A DNA stretch of 64,000 nt from Gavia stellata (taxonomy: Eukaryota > Chordata > Aves > Gaviiformes > Gaviidae). The position numbers and the translations under genes were made by a program. Below the pieces are notes generated by a model. The model searched no databases. It was not told where the DNA came from and was given only the letters and a program-made list of their open reading frames with translations. Below, piece after piece: positions 47,902 through 62,053 of the stretch (position 1 is its first letter; each line of letters begins with the position of its first letter). The stretch covers positions 24,249,943 through 24,313,942 of the forward strand of contig NC_082600.1 in NCBI RefSeq assembly GCF_030936135.1, in the 5' to 3' direction.

Positions 47902-48824
47902 TTCTCCTGGCCTATGTCTCTCACTACACTGAGCTTTTAAATATTTTTTGAATGCCTGTAATTGAAAAAAATTATCAGGACAAATATCAAACAGTTCCTC
48001 AGAAACAGCATGGTGGTCAAAGGGTGAGAGACACTTCAATACCTAGGTTTTGCACTCATATTTCAATGCACAGTTTTATGTATCTGCACCAATACTGGAC
48101 CATGTTTAGAAGACTTCTTGTTTGTTTTTCTTGGTGTTAACTTAGGCAACATTTCACTAAGGTTAATGGGAGTTCAGCTGAGCAGAGAATGAATACAACC
48201 GGAATCAGGGCTGTGGTATTTGGTCCTTTTTTCTCCTAATGCAGTCAGGGTCAGAGTGGATTCATCTGTGTTCCAAAAACATCACAGCAGAAGATATTGA
48301 ATAACAGCAGCAGCTTCCTCACCTTATTTTTGAGGACCAAAGAGTTCTAGGATGCAGACCAGGTTAGATAACTAATGCTGTTGAGCAAATGCATACCAAC
48401 ATTTGCTGTGGTCTTATATGTCCTTATATTTTGGGTGTAGCTGAACTGCCTTAGAAAAAAGAACAAGCAGTAATACAGGACTGATCAAGAGCAGAGAGAG
48501 GATAAGAGGAATGGTCAGGAATACAAATCCTATTATTCTTTTTCTAGGGGTCCATCTTGTAGGGTTTGGGCCTCTTTCATAATCTTTCTTTGCATAAAAG
48601 AAGTCCTAAGAACCTCCCCTCTCAATTCACAAGAAAAAAAGAGGAAATTGCTGCTGCGATTACTGTGAACAGACCTTTAAGAGCAGATTTGTAGGGTCTT
48701 CTAGTCTCTAAACTGGCTTTGCTTACTGGAAAGCTTTCCTGCAAGCAGCGGGGCAGCATTATATTGTACAACAGGGGAAGCACTCAAATATACAGTCACA
48801 GAAGAAAAATCTGCTAACAGTTGT

Positions 48825-49020
48825 TAAATACAAGGATACAACCTCTGTGTCAAGAAGCCCCTAAACTATGGATTGCTGAAGCCCATAGCTTTCCCAGGGG
48901 AAGTATAACGGTAAGCTTGCTATGCTGCTCCTCTACCTAACTACTTACAGCCACCGCCAGAAAAGAGATAATCAGCTAGATGGATCTTCAGTCTGATCCT
49001 GCAGTTCTGTTCTTATGGGG
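48825..49020 (+). repeat. Old CR1-type LINE 3' end
   Basis: AAGGATACAACCTCTGTGTC AAGAAGCCCCT, then AACTATGGATTGCTGAAGCC, and at the end GCTAGATGGATCTTCAGTCT GATCCTGCAG and TTCTTATGGGG follow the 3' end of an old CR1 group common in reptiles and birds ('gctagatggacctttggtctgaccc ... ttcttatg'). It is diverged and lacks an ORF. Confidence 0.7.
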
Positions 49021-49247
49021 TCTCTTAATCTGAAACCAAATGAGAGCAAATAAGTTGTGATCTACAGGGAAAGAAATTAAGTAGAAAGTAATTTACACAC
49101 TCTTTCCAGCACCAGGCAGACCTGACTACAAATGTACAAGTAACTACGAAAGCAGAGAGTTTAAAAAAAAAAAAAAAAGAAAAAAGATGAGCCACAAATG
49201 GATTTATCAGATCCAAATTTTAAATAATTCAACCTAGAATGATACAG

Positions 49248-49264
49248 TGTTGTTGTTGTTGTTG
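49248..49264. repeat. (GTT)n microsatellite
   Basis: Between five and six GTT units. Short and perfect. Confidence 0.9.
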
Positions 49265-50081
49265 CAGCTTTTTTTAAGACTTCAATTAAGCCTTGAGAAA
49301 AGGAGCCAATGCACCTTTAAAACTTTCTGCTTAATCAACTACGGTGAATGCTCATTTAATGATTGTCTTTTTGTACCAACAAGAAGTAACAATGCTTTTA
49401 GCAAAAGAAATGGAATGAGAGAGAAATTGCCTAATCAGCCCTACTCATGCAGTGCTTTGTGAGAGAGATTATTGAATTTTCAGTCTCTGCAGAATTTTAA
49501 TGAAGCTCCGTCTTGCTGAAAAATCCAGCCCTTTGTCAATAAAGTTCAATAACTCGACCACCCATGTAATAAGATGTACTGCCTGAAATCTTTCACTTGC
49601 CAAAGCCAGAGCCTTGCTGGAATCTCCCTGAAAGTTAGAAGTACACATTTGTGTTATGTATTTTCCTACAGTCTGCATGCAGTGGAATTTGTATTTACTG
49701 TAGTGAAAGTCTATTTACAGTGAGGTAGAGAAAAAATTCAAATTTGTCTCAGTGTGCTGGTTACTATTCTAACAGGAATATTGCCCTGCTGAAAGGGAAT
49801 ACAATCAACCTGTGTTTAGGACTGCATCTGTCACACAAAGAGAACAGCAAAACTCTTCACTGAGTTAAGAAATAAGTAACAAGGTACTGAGAAAGACAGA
49901 ACTATAAGCAAGGGAGGTGAAAGGCGTCTCAGAAAGATCTGAGCTGAGGTGAAAAATGAATAGGCAGAGAGAAAGCCACTGAGTAGCAGAATACCCTTGC
50001 ACCACTGCTGATGGCTGGTGACAGAGGAAAAGGGATACCACTGATCTGCTAAATTGGATAGAGCAAATTCAAAGGGATATT

Positions 50082-50102
50082 CACACACACACACACACAC
50101 AC
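50082..50102. repeat. (CA)n microsatellite
   Basis: About ten perfect CA units; a likely polymorphic marker. Confidence 0.95.
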
Positions 50103-50399
50103 GTTAATTCGCCTGGATGGGTATGGAGTGCCTCTTATGTATACACCAAAACTTAAGGTTTAAAAAAAAATCAGAAAGTGCAGGGGTTTGAACAGGTTTT
50201 TTTATTGAATAACCGGCCACAGTGGGGTCCTCTGTGCATCTAGTTTCAAACAGAAATTCCGTTCTGGGTCTACAAGACCTTTTCTTGATGGAAGTTTCAT
50301 TGTGGCACTAACTTATTGCAGTGAGAAGTTGGTTTTTATTAATTGTCTTTTTCCAGTGGAAAAACTTTTGCTGAAACAATGTCTAAACTGATTACTCTC

Positions 50400-52000
50400 T
50401 AACTCTGGACTGGATTCCAAGGTGAGAAGGAAAGGAATTAAAACTTCTGAAGAGGAATTTGTGTAAAGGAAAATCCATGGACTGCAGTGAGGAGCTGGGA
50501 TTTGATGAAGCCAGGAGAAGAAGGCTCAGTAGTTCAGATGAGAGGACACAAAGTTATCACAGAGGATGTTATCAGAAACCAATGGTGTGATATTCAGAGA
50601 ATATCACAGTGGCAGATTTGCAGCAGCAGGAGAAAACTTCAGAATCAACCCTGACATCAAGGTTGTGATGGAAGTGAGGAGAAGAAACCTGTAGAATATA
50701 TGTCATGGAGAGCAGCAGGGAATGTGAATATCTTCTTGTCCTGGTGCCCATAAATGTCTTCCAGACAACTGTTTAAATGAAACAAAGCTAATACCACAAA
50801 GTTAGATGGACAGAATAGACAGGTATTGTTAGAGATACTCAGCTGATGGAGAACAGGCAGTCAAAGAATAGTAATGCAATGGATAATACCTGCTTTACAT
50901 AGACAGTAGAAGACCAGAAAAGTTTAATGAAGATTCTTATAAGCTATGGAAATCTGTCAATTAAAATAGTGTGAGTAGCTGGAAATGTTGCAGGCTGCTT
51001 TGGAGAAGAATGTTTGTCTACTGCTTAATGCAAAGCCTTGTGGAGGGATGCCAAAAATGCATTAAAAGTTTCATGGTGATTGCCCTGGGGGAAAAAGGAC
51101 TAAAAACTGCTGAACCCTAGTTTTAGGTAGTAGTACAAAGACAATGCTTTTAAGTTGGGTAGGTGTCTGAAGTTCTTGCTACCATGACTAATATCCAAGT
51201 CATCCAGATAAAAGGAGATGTGGGTAACAAAGGACTCCTGTTCCAAAACTGGTCACAGGTAGCATTATGATCCTCTGGGAATTTTATGACATTCAATGGT
51301 AAAAATGGAAAGAAACGAGAAAGAGAACAGGTAAGTGATTTGATAATAAATATCAAGAAACACTGCTAAGGCTGTGGGGACTTGAATCAATGAAAGAATT
51401 AGCGTGTAAATGGAGGAAAGCAGACAGAGAGGGACAGAGAGACTGGGAAAGAGTAAGGGAAAGAGAAATGATTCTGGAAGGAAGCAGAGGTGATGACATT
51501 GCTGAAGAGTGACTTAATAGAATGAAACTGTCCATCATGTTGAACACTAATCTAAGTAGAAAGACAGATTATTAAATACTTGCAGGAGAATTGTTTTCAT
51601 GTCCAGCCAGAGTGAAACACAGAGAGGGATAAGAAGAACATGATCTGCATTTTTAAAAGCAAGGAGACTTTCTTGAGTATTTGCTGGGAAAGAGATTGGA
51701 GTTGGAGTAGCAGGTAATGTATTGGAGAAAGGAAATTTATAAATAAGGTGGTAGGGAGTAGACTTTCAAGGCCTCATTAATAGGCTGGTAAAACAGTGTG
51801 AAGAAAGCAGCTATTTTAAAGGATGTGTGTACCAGGAAAGATCTAAGTGAAAAAAGCTTGGAAAGGGAAAAAGGGAGAAAACACCAGAGGAAGAAACACA
51901 TGAAAGTTAATGTTTGAGGCATAAGACGTGTCCTAATAGCAATGAAGAGAGAAGAAAGGATTGCCATCAGGACTAGGAATCGGAGAGGGTGTGGAGAACA
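50400..52000. other. Purine-biased, strand-asymmetric segment
   Basis: Over about 1.6 kb the + strand is clearly rich in A and G, with many GAGA, GGAA and AGAA words (strongest at 51300-51540 and 51830-51960). No known repeat or coding frame explains it. It may be an old, unrecognised repeat or the footprint of transcriptional strand bias. Confidence 0.35.
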
Positions 52001-55000
52001 ATGAACTTGCATATACCAGTGTTTGTTTCCTGGAGTCAGATAATTGCCAGAGCATTTGTGGTTTATGTCTTAGAACAAATGTCTGGGAAGTGTCCAGACT
52101 TAGTCTTACTGAGTTTACAAACCAACTGAGATTAACTGGTTATTAACAAACGCAAGGTAAGAACCTCTTCCACTGTACTTGCCAAGTGAGACTCTTCCAA
52201 AGGTGGGTGTAGGTTAGCCCAACCTTTTTAAAGTAATTTATTCTCCAACTCTTAAAGTTGTTCAGACAAGATAAAATGTGCCATTGAATGATACATCCTA
52301 GGTCAATCACAAGACATGTTGCTCCGTGCAAAGGTTAGTGGGTAAGATACTGTGCTTTTTGTGGAAGGGAGTCTGAAAAGTGTATCTTAACGGTCTCTTT
52401 TAGTTTTACACTTCATTAGCACAAAGTATTACATCTCATCTTCTTCATATGGAGACTTCATTCTTTATAGAATGGTGTGTTCTCTATGTTCACAGTACAT
52501 AGTGTTTTCTTACAAGCAAGATTTCTTACTGCATCCCTTTCTCTTAGTGTGAATTCTTAATGAAAAGATATTACATTAAGCAGGTCAGTGATTAATCTCT
52601 AGGTGGTACAAGTGATGGCACCTCAGTGAAATGTTTTAAGGGAACTGACTACCAAACAGAGAGGATAAGCCACCTTCAGACCCACCTTATTCATTCCTTT
52701 AATGCACAGCAAATCTATACCATAAGGAGTGGCAATAAAGGGACAGCTAAGCAAAAGTGGAAGCCAGTTACATGTAAAATGCATGGGTTTCTATGAAGCA
52801 GCAATCCCCACTATGGGATGCCAACACTTCCAAGACTGGGATTCAGTCACAGCCTTGCAGATGACATCTATATAGGTCGTCATGGCTAATTATATATCTG
52901 AGAAGCTATTTTCTTTCCTGAAAAGGTGCAAAGAAGCTGCGAATAGCTGAATACATTGCTGAGTTGAAGCTGCAGGAGATAACAAGATTTAATTACACTA
53001 CATGTAAGTTATTGCAACCTTGTTAACAGCCTACAGGAAAGGTAAGAAAAATGAGTTCTATTCCTAGTTTTGCTACAGCATTTCCTTCATTATGAGCAAT
53101 TGTTGAATTTACTCTGGCTGACTAGTACTGTACTTAAGGTACTTTGCACAAAGTGAGGCACTCCTATATGGGTTAAATGTTTGTTCTTTCTTCTCCTGTA
53201 TGCCTCATTGTATATCTGTAAGATGTGGTTTATGTCCTTAATGTAAGATACTAAACGAGCACAAAGATTAGTAATACAATAAAAAATGAGTATGCTAATG
53301 AGTACGCAAAAGTCAATCCTGCTCTGAAAATAAACATATTTGTTAATCTATAGCTAATTGAAGATATAAAAATGTATTTTCAGTATAAAACTGGGCAAAG
53401 CAGCATCTGTGCCAGATACAATATACACCAGGACAGTGTAGGAAGATGAGCTTTACACAAATATAATTTCATCAAAGAAGCAGCACTACTGGAAAAATCA
53501 ACACTGCAGACAAGAGCCCAGAAATACAGTTGACCTTTATGAACTGATATTTTTTGCCTTGGGTTCATTTTGTTTCAGCTCTGAAATAAAACTTTTTCAG
53601 CAGCTTAAGTTTTACAATTAGAAAGTGCTGACAATCATGTCACTCTTCTTAGTTGTTACCATTTTAATTTTCATTTATCTACCATGAAAGGTTATTTTGT
53701 GTTTTTGTGGAAAGAATACTGAGAGATACTTCTACCCACCTGCTCTCATGACATTCTCATGTTCTCCCTAAAAGGGGATATTTCAACTTGCTAGCTAGCT
53801 CTCTCTATGTGTGCAGTACAAGAGCCAAATGAGTCAGAGAGGCTGAAAGCGAGCTCCTTGTTTTTGAAGTTGGTAGGAGTGGTTTCAAGCACCAGCTAAA
53901 GGCTTGGGTTATGTAATAACTACTGGCATACATCATCACAGGTATTTCACATCTTTCATTTCCTTCAGTTCTGTAAGTATCAGAGATTTCAGAGTATACA
54001 AAGTGATGTGAGCTCCATTATGCTGACAAAAGTCCAAATTGCAAACCTCATTCTTTCTCTCTGAATGCCCACCCCCATCTTCCCCACATTATGTAAGGAT
54101 TTTTGTTTTCAAGACACAAAATAAAAGAGTGCTTAAAAAAGTTAGATACTATAACAATGACAAAATCCTACTTGTGAATCTACTCCTTTAAAGTTTGCTC
54201 TCTCTTTTTTCTATTTAGCATATATGTATCTCCAGTGTTGGTTAATGTCTGCCTGTATGATTACCCTTCTTGAAGAAAGTGTGGAAGTGTTAGTTGCCTG
54301 GTGAAAGTGGATGGCAAGGGAACTCAGGGTAGAATCCTGTTATCTTTTTTTTGTATTACATCCCAACTTTTCTGTATTAATCCTGTGCTAAAGCTAGAGG
54401 AGAATCTTTTATTTAGTTGGCCTGACTTCCTCATCCTAAAAGGCACTTTGATTTGCATGGAAGGAATTGCATTGGAAAGATTACACAGAAAGGGGCTTAT
54501 ATGAGGGAAAGCTGATTGAGAAAGCTTCTTTTAAAAAGCCTGGTCCTTTTAGTTTTGTATTATACATTAAATTATTTCCTTACCCTTTTCTGTTATACTT
54601 CTGTGCCTTTGGTATGAAAAAAAAGTAGCATTTTAATATGCCATAAAATCTCAAACACATCTTCTCCAAGAATCTGCAGCTTTAAAGCTAAGGATAGATC
54701 CAGGGAGGAGTTAGATGTCTCTTGTCCTGTTGAGAGCTGGGGAAATGTTAGCAAACCTGACCTCATTCCTGCTGCCCTCCTGGGTGTTAGCAAAGGACAG
54801 CAAGGGGTGGAGCGCACAGAGTAGTTGCTCTCAGCCGTATTGTTGTTGCTTTAGAAGGGAGGTCTTGATGAGGGAGTCCCCGAGGGGAAACAACATGTAT
54901 TAGTAGAAGTAGATAGACCCAATTTTTATAAAAAGCAATGATAGACACTAATGGTGAAATGAGATAAATCACCCTCAGATGGAAGCATTAAAGGTCATTT

Positions 55001-58000
55001 GTGATTTGGCACTCAGAGAAGCTTTGGAAAGGCAATCCTATCCTCTTCATTAATCATTAAAAATCCTGTGTTAGACACCTTCTTTGTCTGCAAAAATTGG
55101 AAGATGCAGAAATTTTTCTGTTTTCCCCCCTCGTTGTATTTAATGTTGTATTTTTCATGCATAAGGCCCAGAGGCATTCTTTCTCCAAAGTTTCTCATTT
55201 CTGATGCTGTTGTAGAATGATATTCCCACCCCCTCCAACCTTTCATTGTATAAATGGCAAAGAGAAAAGAAGAGAAAAGGTGAGAAAAGGAAAAGGAAGC
55301 ATTTTGTGTCACAGGTTTGCATACCACTGAATCTCAGATCTTGTCCTGAGTCTTGACAAGACTTGCTGCTAATGCTTCTTGCTTCTTGCCACAGAAGACA
55401 TTTTTGCTGCTTCAGGGGGTCAGTGGCCTACCTCCAAATTCATACACCTGGTGAAGGACTCTCTTGCAGTCTGTTCCTAGCTGGACAAAGTATATTTTAC
55501 TTCACGAGTAATATACGTAACATATATATTTACACACTGATATGTTTTCTGCCCCCCCTGGGAAAATGTGATACTCATATTTGTCCCACTAACCTGAATT
55601 TCTGCTTAATACTGGATACAATTCAATGGCACAGTAAAAAACCCAGTTTATTCAAATGAAATTTAAAGAAAATAAATTAGCTACTGGATGTGAAAAATGA
55701 AGAGGATATGAATTTCATAATTACCTGAGACTTAAGGTGAGCTTTAGGTCTTCTCTGTTAAGTTCATTTGGCAGAGAGAAAAAGGTAATTGTCACAACTT
55801 GTGAGAATAGGGGCCAATTTCTTTCCAAAATTGAACTTCTGTCTAGAGCTCTGTGCTTCCTTGGGGAACCCTTTTTTCAGTGGTGATAAATATACTCCCA
55901 AAGATTTCCTAAGACTTCTAACTTTGATAAGCAGGTCAATCAAGATACTCAGTTATAACACGTCTTCTAATGAATTAGAGCATTTTTTCACATACTGTTG
56001 GGAGGTGTCTCTTCCTATAAACTGGTTGGAGAGAATAAGCATTTCTGAATTGTCACAACAATTTCATCTAAGTCTGTAAGCTGTTATAGCCTACAATTTG
56101 AGAACAACTTAATTATGTGAACATTGCAAAGGTAATAAGGAAGACTGCTTATTGTTAGCTCACAGCAGAGATTATACATGATAGGTAATGAGAGAAAGCT
56201 GGCAGACAGTAGTAAGCTTGGTCTCGGCAGTTCCCCAGTCTGAATCTGCTGGATTTGGAGAAGCGTGGGCATGTAACTGTTTTTTCATGGCCCTGCGCAT
56301 GCTTATAGATGGAAACCATTCTGGGAGGTGCGAAATGGTGCCATGAAGTCAATGGACATACAATATGCTTTGTGCCTCTTTGGGGCAAGACCCAAAGGAC
56401 ATAAGCCCTTAAACTAATATTTTCATAGAGGGATGTTTGACTTAGCCACTACATCCATATATGCAGTCTCAAAGAAGTGACACAGTGTTAAACTATGAAT
56501 CAGCAGAAGCACCCACAGAGAACAATGGAATTGTACATGCTTTCAGCAGAACCACATTTGGATCATCATGTGTCCTTCTGGCTTATTTCTCTTGTTTCTT
56601 ATGCAGGGCCTTCCACTACTGTGAGAAAAAATGACTCAACATTCCTACCCTCTTCCAAGTGGGCAGGATTAGTGTTTAACACCCCACCTCCCCACCCCAA
56701 CAATAGGTGAATAAGGGTATCACTGGGAAGCTGAAGGGATGCTGATCCCAGGCTACATGTTGGCATCTGATTTAGTCCATTATCCACATCTATGCCATTC
56801 AGGATCATGAAGAGACCAATTTTTTCTCATGTAAAAAGTGATTGATGCAGGACATGTGTCGTAAAGCTCAGTAGTGAGCCTTTTATTTTCATTTCTCTGC
56901 CCAGCTGCTGGTTCTGTACTCCAGGGGGGACTGCCAGTACACAGCCATTTGAATGCATATTTCATAGCTGTATTTTCAGTGGTTGTGTCTCAAAGTGGCC
57001 CTTTCTGACTCTGGTGTTGACAAATACCCCCTGAGCTTTGCACTCCTGGAGTGTGACATCATTGCCAGCCCCTTCATAAAGTAACAGATGTGCTCCAGTG
57101 CCTGCTGGCCTCTTGTGCAATTTCTGTATCAGTAGATGGCTCTGTTTCAGCAGTGGGTGTGAGAATTAGGTCTGACTGCCCTTATTTCATTCTGTCATTG
57201 CCTATTGCACTTTGGAAGGTATACAGGGCATGAGACTATGTGGGTAGCATGCCACTACACCTCCAGTTTCCATTTTTGTACTGTCTAATGTCACCTCTTC
57301 ATCATTTTTTTTGGAGAAAAGTATGTGCAATGAAAGAAGACTTTCCGTTTGCAATGTGATATTCTTGTTCAGAATCCATCTGAGCACTGTGCCTGTCACG
57401 CTGGCTTACATGCTAAATGGAAGAGAATACACTCTTTTCATATCTTCACACTGTCTTTCCATTTTCCCTTTTTTCTGATGTTTTGATGATTCTCAGATTA
57501 GGACATGTTGTAAGTCAGCACTGAAATCCACTGTGCCATGGGGACCACCGTTCAAGAAGGGTAGTTTTAGGCTCTGGCACTGACTTAGCAGAAGAAGGTG
57601 GATACAGCTGCTGTCCACAGAAACAGTAAGCATCTTGAGAAACAGCACACAAAACCAAGCAAGAAGGCAATACAACATATTATTCCTGCAAACGCCTGAA
57701 CTTGGCAGAATGGAGGTCGTGAAAGTAAGCAGCATGCTGAAATAGCACCCATTGCTCATTCAACCATAATGATGAAAACCAGTCCATTTTGCTTCCTTCC
57801 TCCCTCCCTTTCTCTCCCTTTGCAGTGTGACTTTTTCTGTACCTTCCTCTTTGTGACCTCTTTGCAAATTGGTCTTTGCCAAATGAAAATGGTTACACTC
57901 AGGAATAACGTTGCAGGTTGTAATAGCATCCTATGCAGAAGTAAGCCACTATTTTTGAAAATCTGTATTCTGTACAAGGCTGGGTAGTATGTCAAAGCTC

Positions 58001-59099
58001 TTTGCCTCCTCGAATGTAGAACGCTGCTTCTATGTTATCTCCACAATGGCAAAGCAACGATGTGTTGCCACTGCGTATCAAATTCCCTATATTTCTTTCA
58101 TAGTGATCTTTTGATATTTTTTGTAAAAATGCTTCTACTTCCTGTTTATGTCAAACAAAAGTGTCCAGAACTGTAAAATGACTGTAGATGTGTTCTGTTG
58201 TTAGGGAGGAGTATGTTTTTGTCTTCCACTCTGCTTCTAGGTTTTAAGTTCCTTTCAGTGCTCCCTTACTGAGTTGCATTATCTCTGAATTTCATAGATG
58301 TATCATTAAGGCTTACTTGTTTAGATTGCTTTCTGGTCAGACAGAACCTCCAACAGAAACCATCAGCTATATTGTTCAAATCTTCTTTGCTCAGAAAGCT
58401 CATCCTCGTAGCTAACTGTATCAAAGAATTAATTAGCCTGAACTGTGTCACATTTTGCAAAATACACCAGAAAATGGAAATACCGTCCAAATTGAGCTTT
58501 TGTAAATACAGTTTATATGACCTATGTCTCTGGGATTCTTTCCCCACCAAGTCACTGAGTTTGTCAGCCATTCTTCCTAATTTTTGTGCTGTTCACAGTG
58601 TTATTTGCACTGGCGGGAGTTTTCAACCACTTCCGAAAATTCCAAATGGGATTATGGTCCTTCTGTTCTTTATTTGATGCTTATCAGGGCTGGCTCAAGA
58701 CCCACGTGAAGCAGGTTATTGGGCTGGGGAACCAGTGTAGCCCCATTGCCTCCTTTTCCTATGCTAGCGCTCTGTAAAGCCAGATTTCTTGGTGCTGATG
58801 CCACTGTGGCATGACTGTGATCTGTGGCATAGCAGGTATGAATGCCTGTGAGGAATGCAGTCTCCCCAGGGAGCCTAAATTACCCTTCCTGATCATCTAA
58901 CTACTTGGCAGGAACAGAAAGTGTGCTCCTTCAACAGTGCTCAGCCCCAGTAGTCTGTCCCGAGAGCCCTGTCTCTGATACCTCTCTTGCATGCCAAGCA
59001 GTGATTGCCCAGCCCTACCCCTTCACCATGAGACTGCAGAGCTCAGTGTCAGTCATGCTGCCTGACACCATGAGATTATGACCATGATACTCTGCAGTT

Positions 59100-59195
59100 C
59101 CATAAATGACTTGCTTTTTGACTGCAGGCAAGTCACAGCCATTCTCTGTGCCTCAGTTTCCCACACATAAAATGTGAAACGCAGACCTTTCCTTT
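59100..59195 (+). repeat. MIR-like SINE relic
   Basis: GACTGCAGGCAAGTCACAGC CATTCTCTGTG, then CCTCAGTTTCCCACACATAA AATGTGAAA. This is the MIR core in sense orientation (GGGCAAGTCACTTAACCTCTCTGTGCCTCAGTTTCC..TGTAAAATG) and is well preserved. Confidence 0.7.
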
Positions 59196-60452
59196 TTGAG
59201 GGGGTGGTGAAGGCTGGTTAATATTTGATTAATGCTTTCAGAAACAGTGCTAATTATAACCTCCATTCACTTCTTCCCTCTTGTGACAGCACCATGGAGT
59301 GTAATCAGTAACAATCAATCACCTAGAACTGAATAAACAAACCTTAAAGGGTAAAATGTAACTATTTTGGATGCTAGAGGCTAAAAACATTATGAAGAGG
59401 TGGAAGTGAGCTAGTTTTGGTGGGGGGGTTTTGATGATGCTAGTAGAAAAACCATGTACTACATGAATGTAAATGGTAAATATAGCCCTAGGAAAAATAA
59501 TTCAGGAAAAAAGTTCATAAATGTCTATCTCCAGTAGTCCTAAGAAGATGACAGTATGAGAATGATGATGTAGAAAGGAGCTGAAAGGGAGACTCTTAAT
59601 CCCAGAATCAGGGCTGCTTCTGGAGGTGCAAACAGCATGCTGTTAGTCACGCTCTGATGCATATTTTTAACTTCAAGATGAATCTTGCCCCTGAGTGATG
59701 ATTTATTTTTCACTTTGGTAAAAACCACATAAACACATGCAAATAAGTCTTAATTTAAGGTCCCACAAAAGGAATCTCAGTTCTTTTAAATCTCTCTTAC
59801 TGTGTATGCACATGTACATGTGTGAATGTAAACACTGTCCCTGAAATGAATTCAGTGTAAATAGCATGCTTATAGGAAGTCAACAGACATTTGCTGTTGC
59901 TGAGGTGGGTGACAAGAAAATACTTCTGATTTGATTGAAAGAATGTGAAAACCATTTGTCAACTACTGAGTAAGGTGAGTGCTGGAGATACTTAACAATT
60001 TGCTTTGATGGTGGTGTGCATTTTCTAATTTATTGGATGCTTGCTTCTTTCATAAAGTAAATTATGTATCATTAATCTTGCTGGGAGGCTGGTGTCTTCA
60101 AGTTAATTTAGTGATTATTTTCTTAGATAATCTACCTGCTAGGAAAGTGTGATGTGATCAATATGGGGAAGTAATCTGGCTATCAATGATTTATGTATGT
60201 ACATGTACAATATACACGTCACCACACTTGACCTCTCCTCTCATAGGCATTCGCATTTGTTTTTGGGAGTGAAATATTTTATTTCACATCTTTTGGCACT
60301 CGATGTTGATAGCAGCTAAGATTTATAAAGGCAAAGGGAGTATATTGATCTATTCCCACACTCATCTACCTAAACATTTCTAAAAAGTGGGAAATTAGCA
60401 CTGATTCTTCCTTCAATAAGCTCCATGAAACCAAAGCCATGAATCAGTGTGC

Positions 60453-60552
60453 ACTGCAAGATCAGGGCCGTAACCAGTGTTGGAAGGACTGATTGATTCT
60501 TGAGTCAAAAAAGGAATTAAGCATATGCTTAACATCGAGCACATTTTATGCC
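60453..60552. repeat. Ancient amniote repeat fragment (TTAAGCATATGCTTAA type)
   Basis: CTGCAAGATCAGGGCC and AATTAAGCATATGCTTAACA TCGAGCAC match the same old element family as the pieces near 8.4 and 44.4 kb ('gcaggatcagggcc', 'ttaagcatatgcttaact'). Confidence 0.5.
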
Positions 60553-62053
60553 TATGGTAATCAGCTGCCACAAAATCCATATGCCTTTATAGCAGAGCTC
60601 TGGAGCCCTGAGAGGACAGTCCAGAGCCTGTCCTACTCACCTCACATCACATGAGGTTGCTGCAAGAAAGACTGAAATGGGTGGAAGGCAGCAGGCTGAG
60701 CAGGGAGAGCTGGTTCTCATTTACCTGCTAGACAACTGTGTCCATGCCTGCCCCTGCAGCACATGGGTGCCCTGGAACTTTGCTGGAGACTGCTAGGTGG
60801 GATGCTCCGGCGTGCCTAGCCAGTGAACTTGTTCTGAGCCACAGCCTTGAGGCCACTCCTGCAAACACTACAGGGCTGGATATTACAGTCTAAGGATGCA
60901 GCAAAGATGAGATTCAGTGCTTTCCTGAAGGTAGAGACTGTTGAATCAGACCTGGTTCAGCTGACCCTCAGTCAGCTTCAGGCATTAGTAATATTCTTTC
61001 CTTCCAGCTTGGTTGCATTTCTAACTTGATATTCCTGTTACAGTAATAAAAAAGGGAGACAGGATCTATATGAGTTTGGTGGAAACTGTAGCTCAGTGGG
61101 AAAGTGGTTTGGAGAAAGCATGGTTCTGCCTGTGCCTCCCCAGCTGCGAGGTTTTGAAAAAAGCTGAGCAAATAAATGTATCTCTGATAAAGTCCACTTT
61201 CACTGCCTTCTGTGAATTTGCTGGTTCCAATTGGAGCTGGAAATAAAATCAGTAATACTTTCCAGTGGCAGATATTTCTATCATGTTTTTAAACCAAAGG
61301 TATGTTTTGGTTGAAAGTCTGTTCTCAGGAGATGTGCTGCCTGATAAGACCGATAAATCAACTGCGTAATGCTACTGAAATTAAAAGACAAATACCTGCT
61401 CTCTGTTACCCTCATTTATACCATGTAAATGACAGTGGAGCATGCTCTGTTTTCGTATTCCACAGAAGAGCATAGTCCAAAAGTTTAGAGAACTAACTGA
61501 ACTTTGGATTTTCCATCTGGAGTTCATTTCTGAACTTTTAAGGTTTACTTATCACCGAAGCTAATGTGTTCCAGAAGAAGCTGCCTCCCTTTGTGACCTT
61601 CTAATGCCTAACTATTCTGCTCTATTCCATTTTTTATTTCACACCTCTCACCTTTGTATTTGGATGCCATTGAGATGAACACCTTGAAAAGTGATTGAAT
61701 TTAAACGACTCCAACTTTCTCCCTAACTTTACTTTTATTGAAACCTATTTTTTGCTCCAGCTAGCTGGCCTCTTGGAGATTGCTTTCTGACAGTAACCTG
61801 GGAACACTGCAGCCTATTATCCTACAGGATCAAAGGACATGTTTTTTTGTGGTAGAGTCTTTTCTAATCTTATATCAACCATAGTAGCAGAGAATCTGCA
61901 CACACAGAGCTGAACCCATTGGGGCTTTATGATGTAAAGGGTTATTTCATTATTTTTTCACCTTAGAAGACGTAGCCTGAAAGATGGCTTGTGTTATTTC
62001 ACAAGACATAACAGGCGATAAAAATGTGTACATCACTTTGAGATATCTAGACA

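Larger units (their letters stand above)
47671..62053. other. Gene-free DNA between two CR1 copies
   Basis: About 14 kb without a supportable gene. Open frames are 104 codons or fewer and unrecognised. It contains an old CR1-type 3' end, two microsatellites, a hairpin, a MIR-like relic and a strand-asymmetric purine-rich segment, each listed separately. Confidence 0.6.

Noticed and set aside
61085..61165. tRNA-like A box (TAGCTCAGTGG) with a weak downstream B-box-like motif
   Set aside because: The spacing is too long, the B box is degenerate, and no cloverleaf or acceptor stem could be paired.
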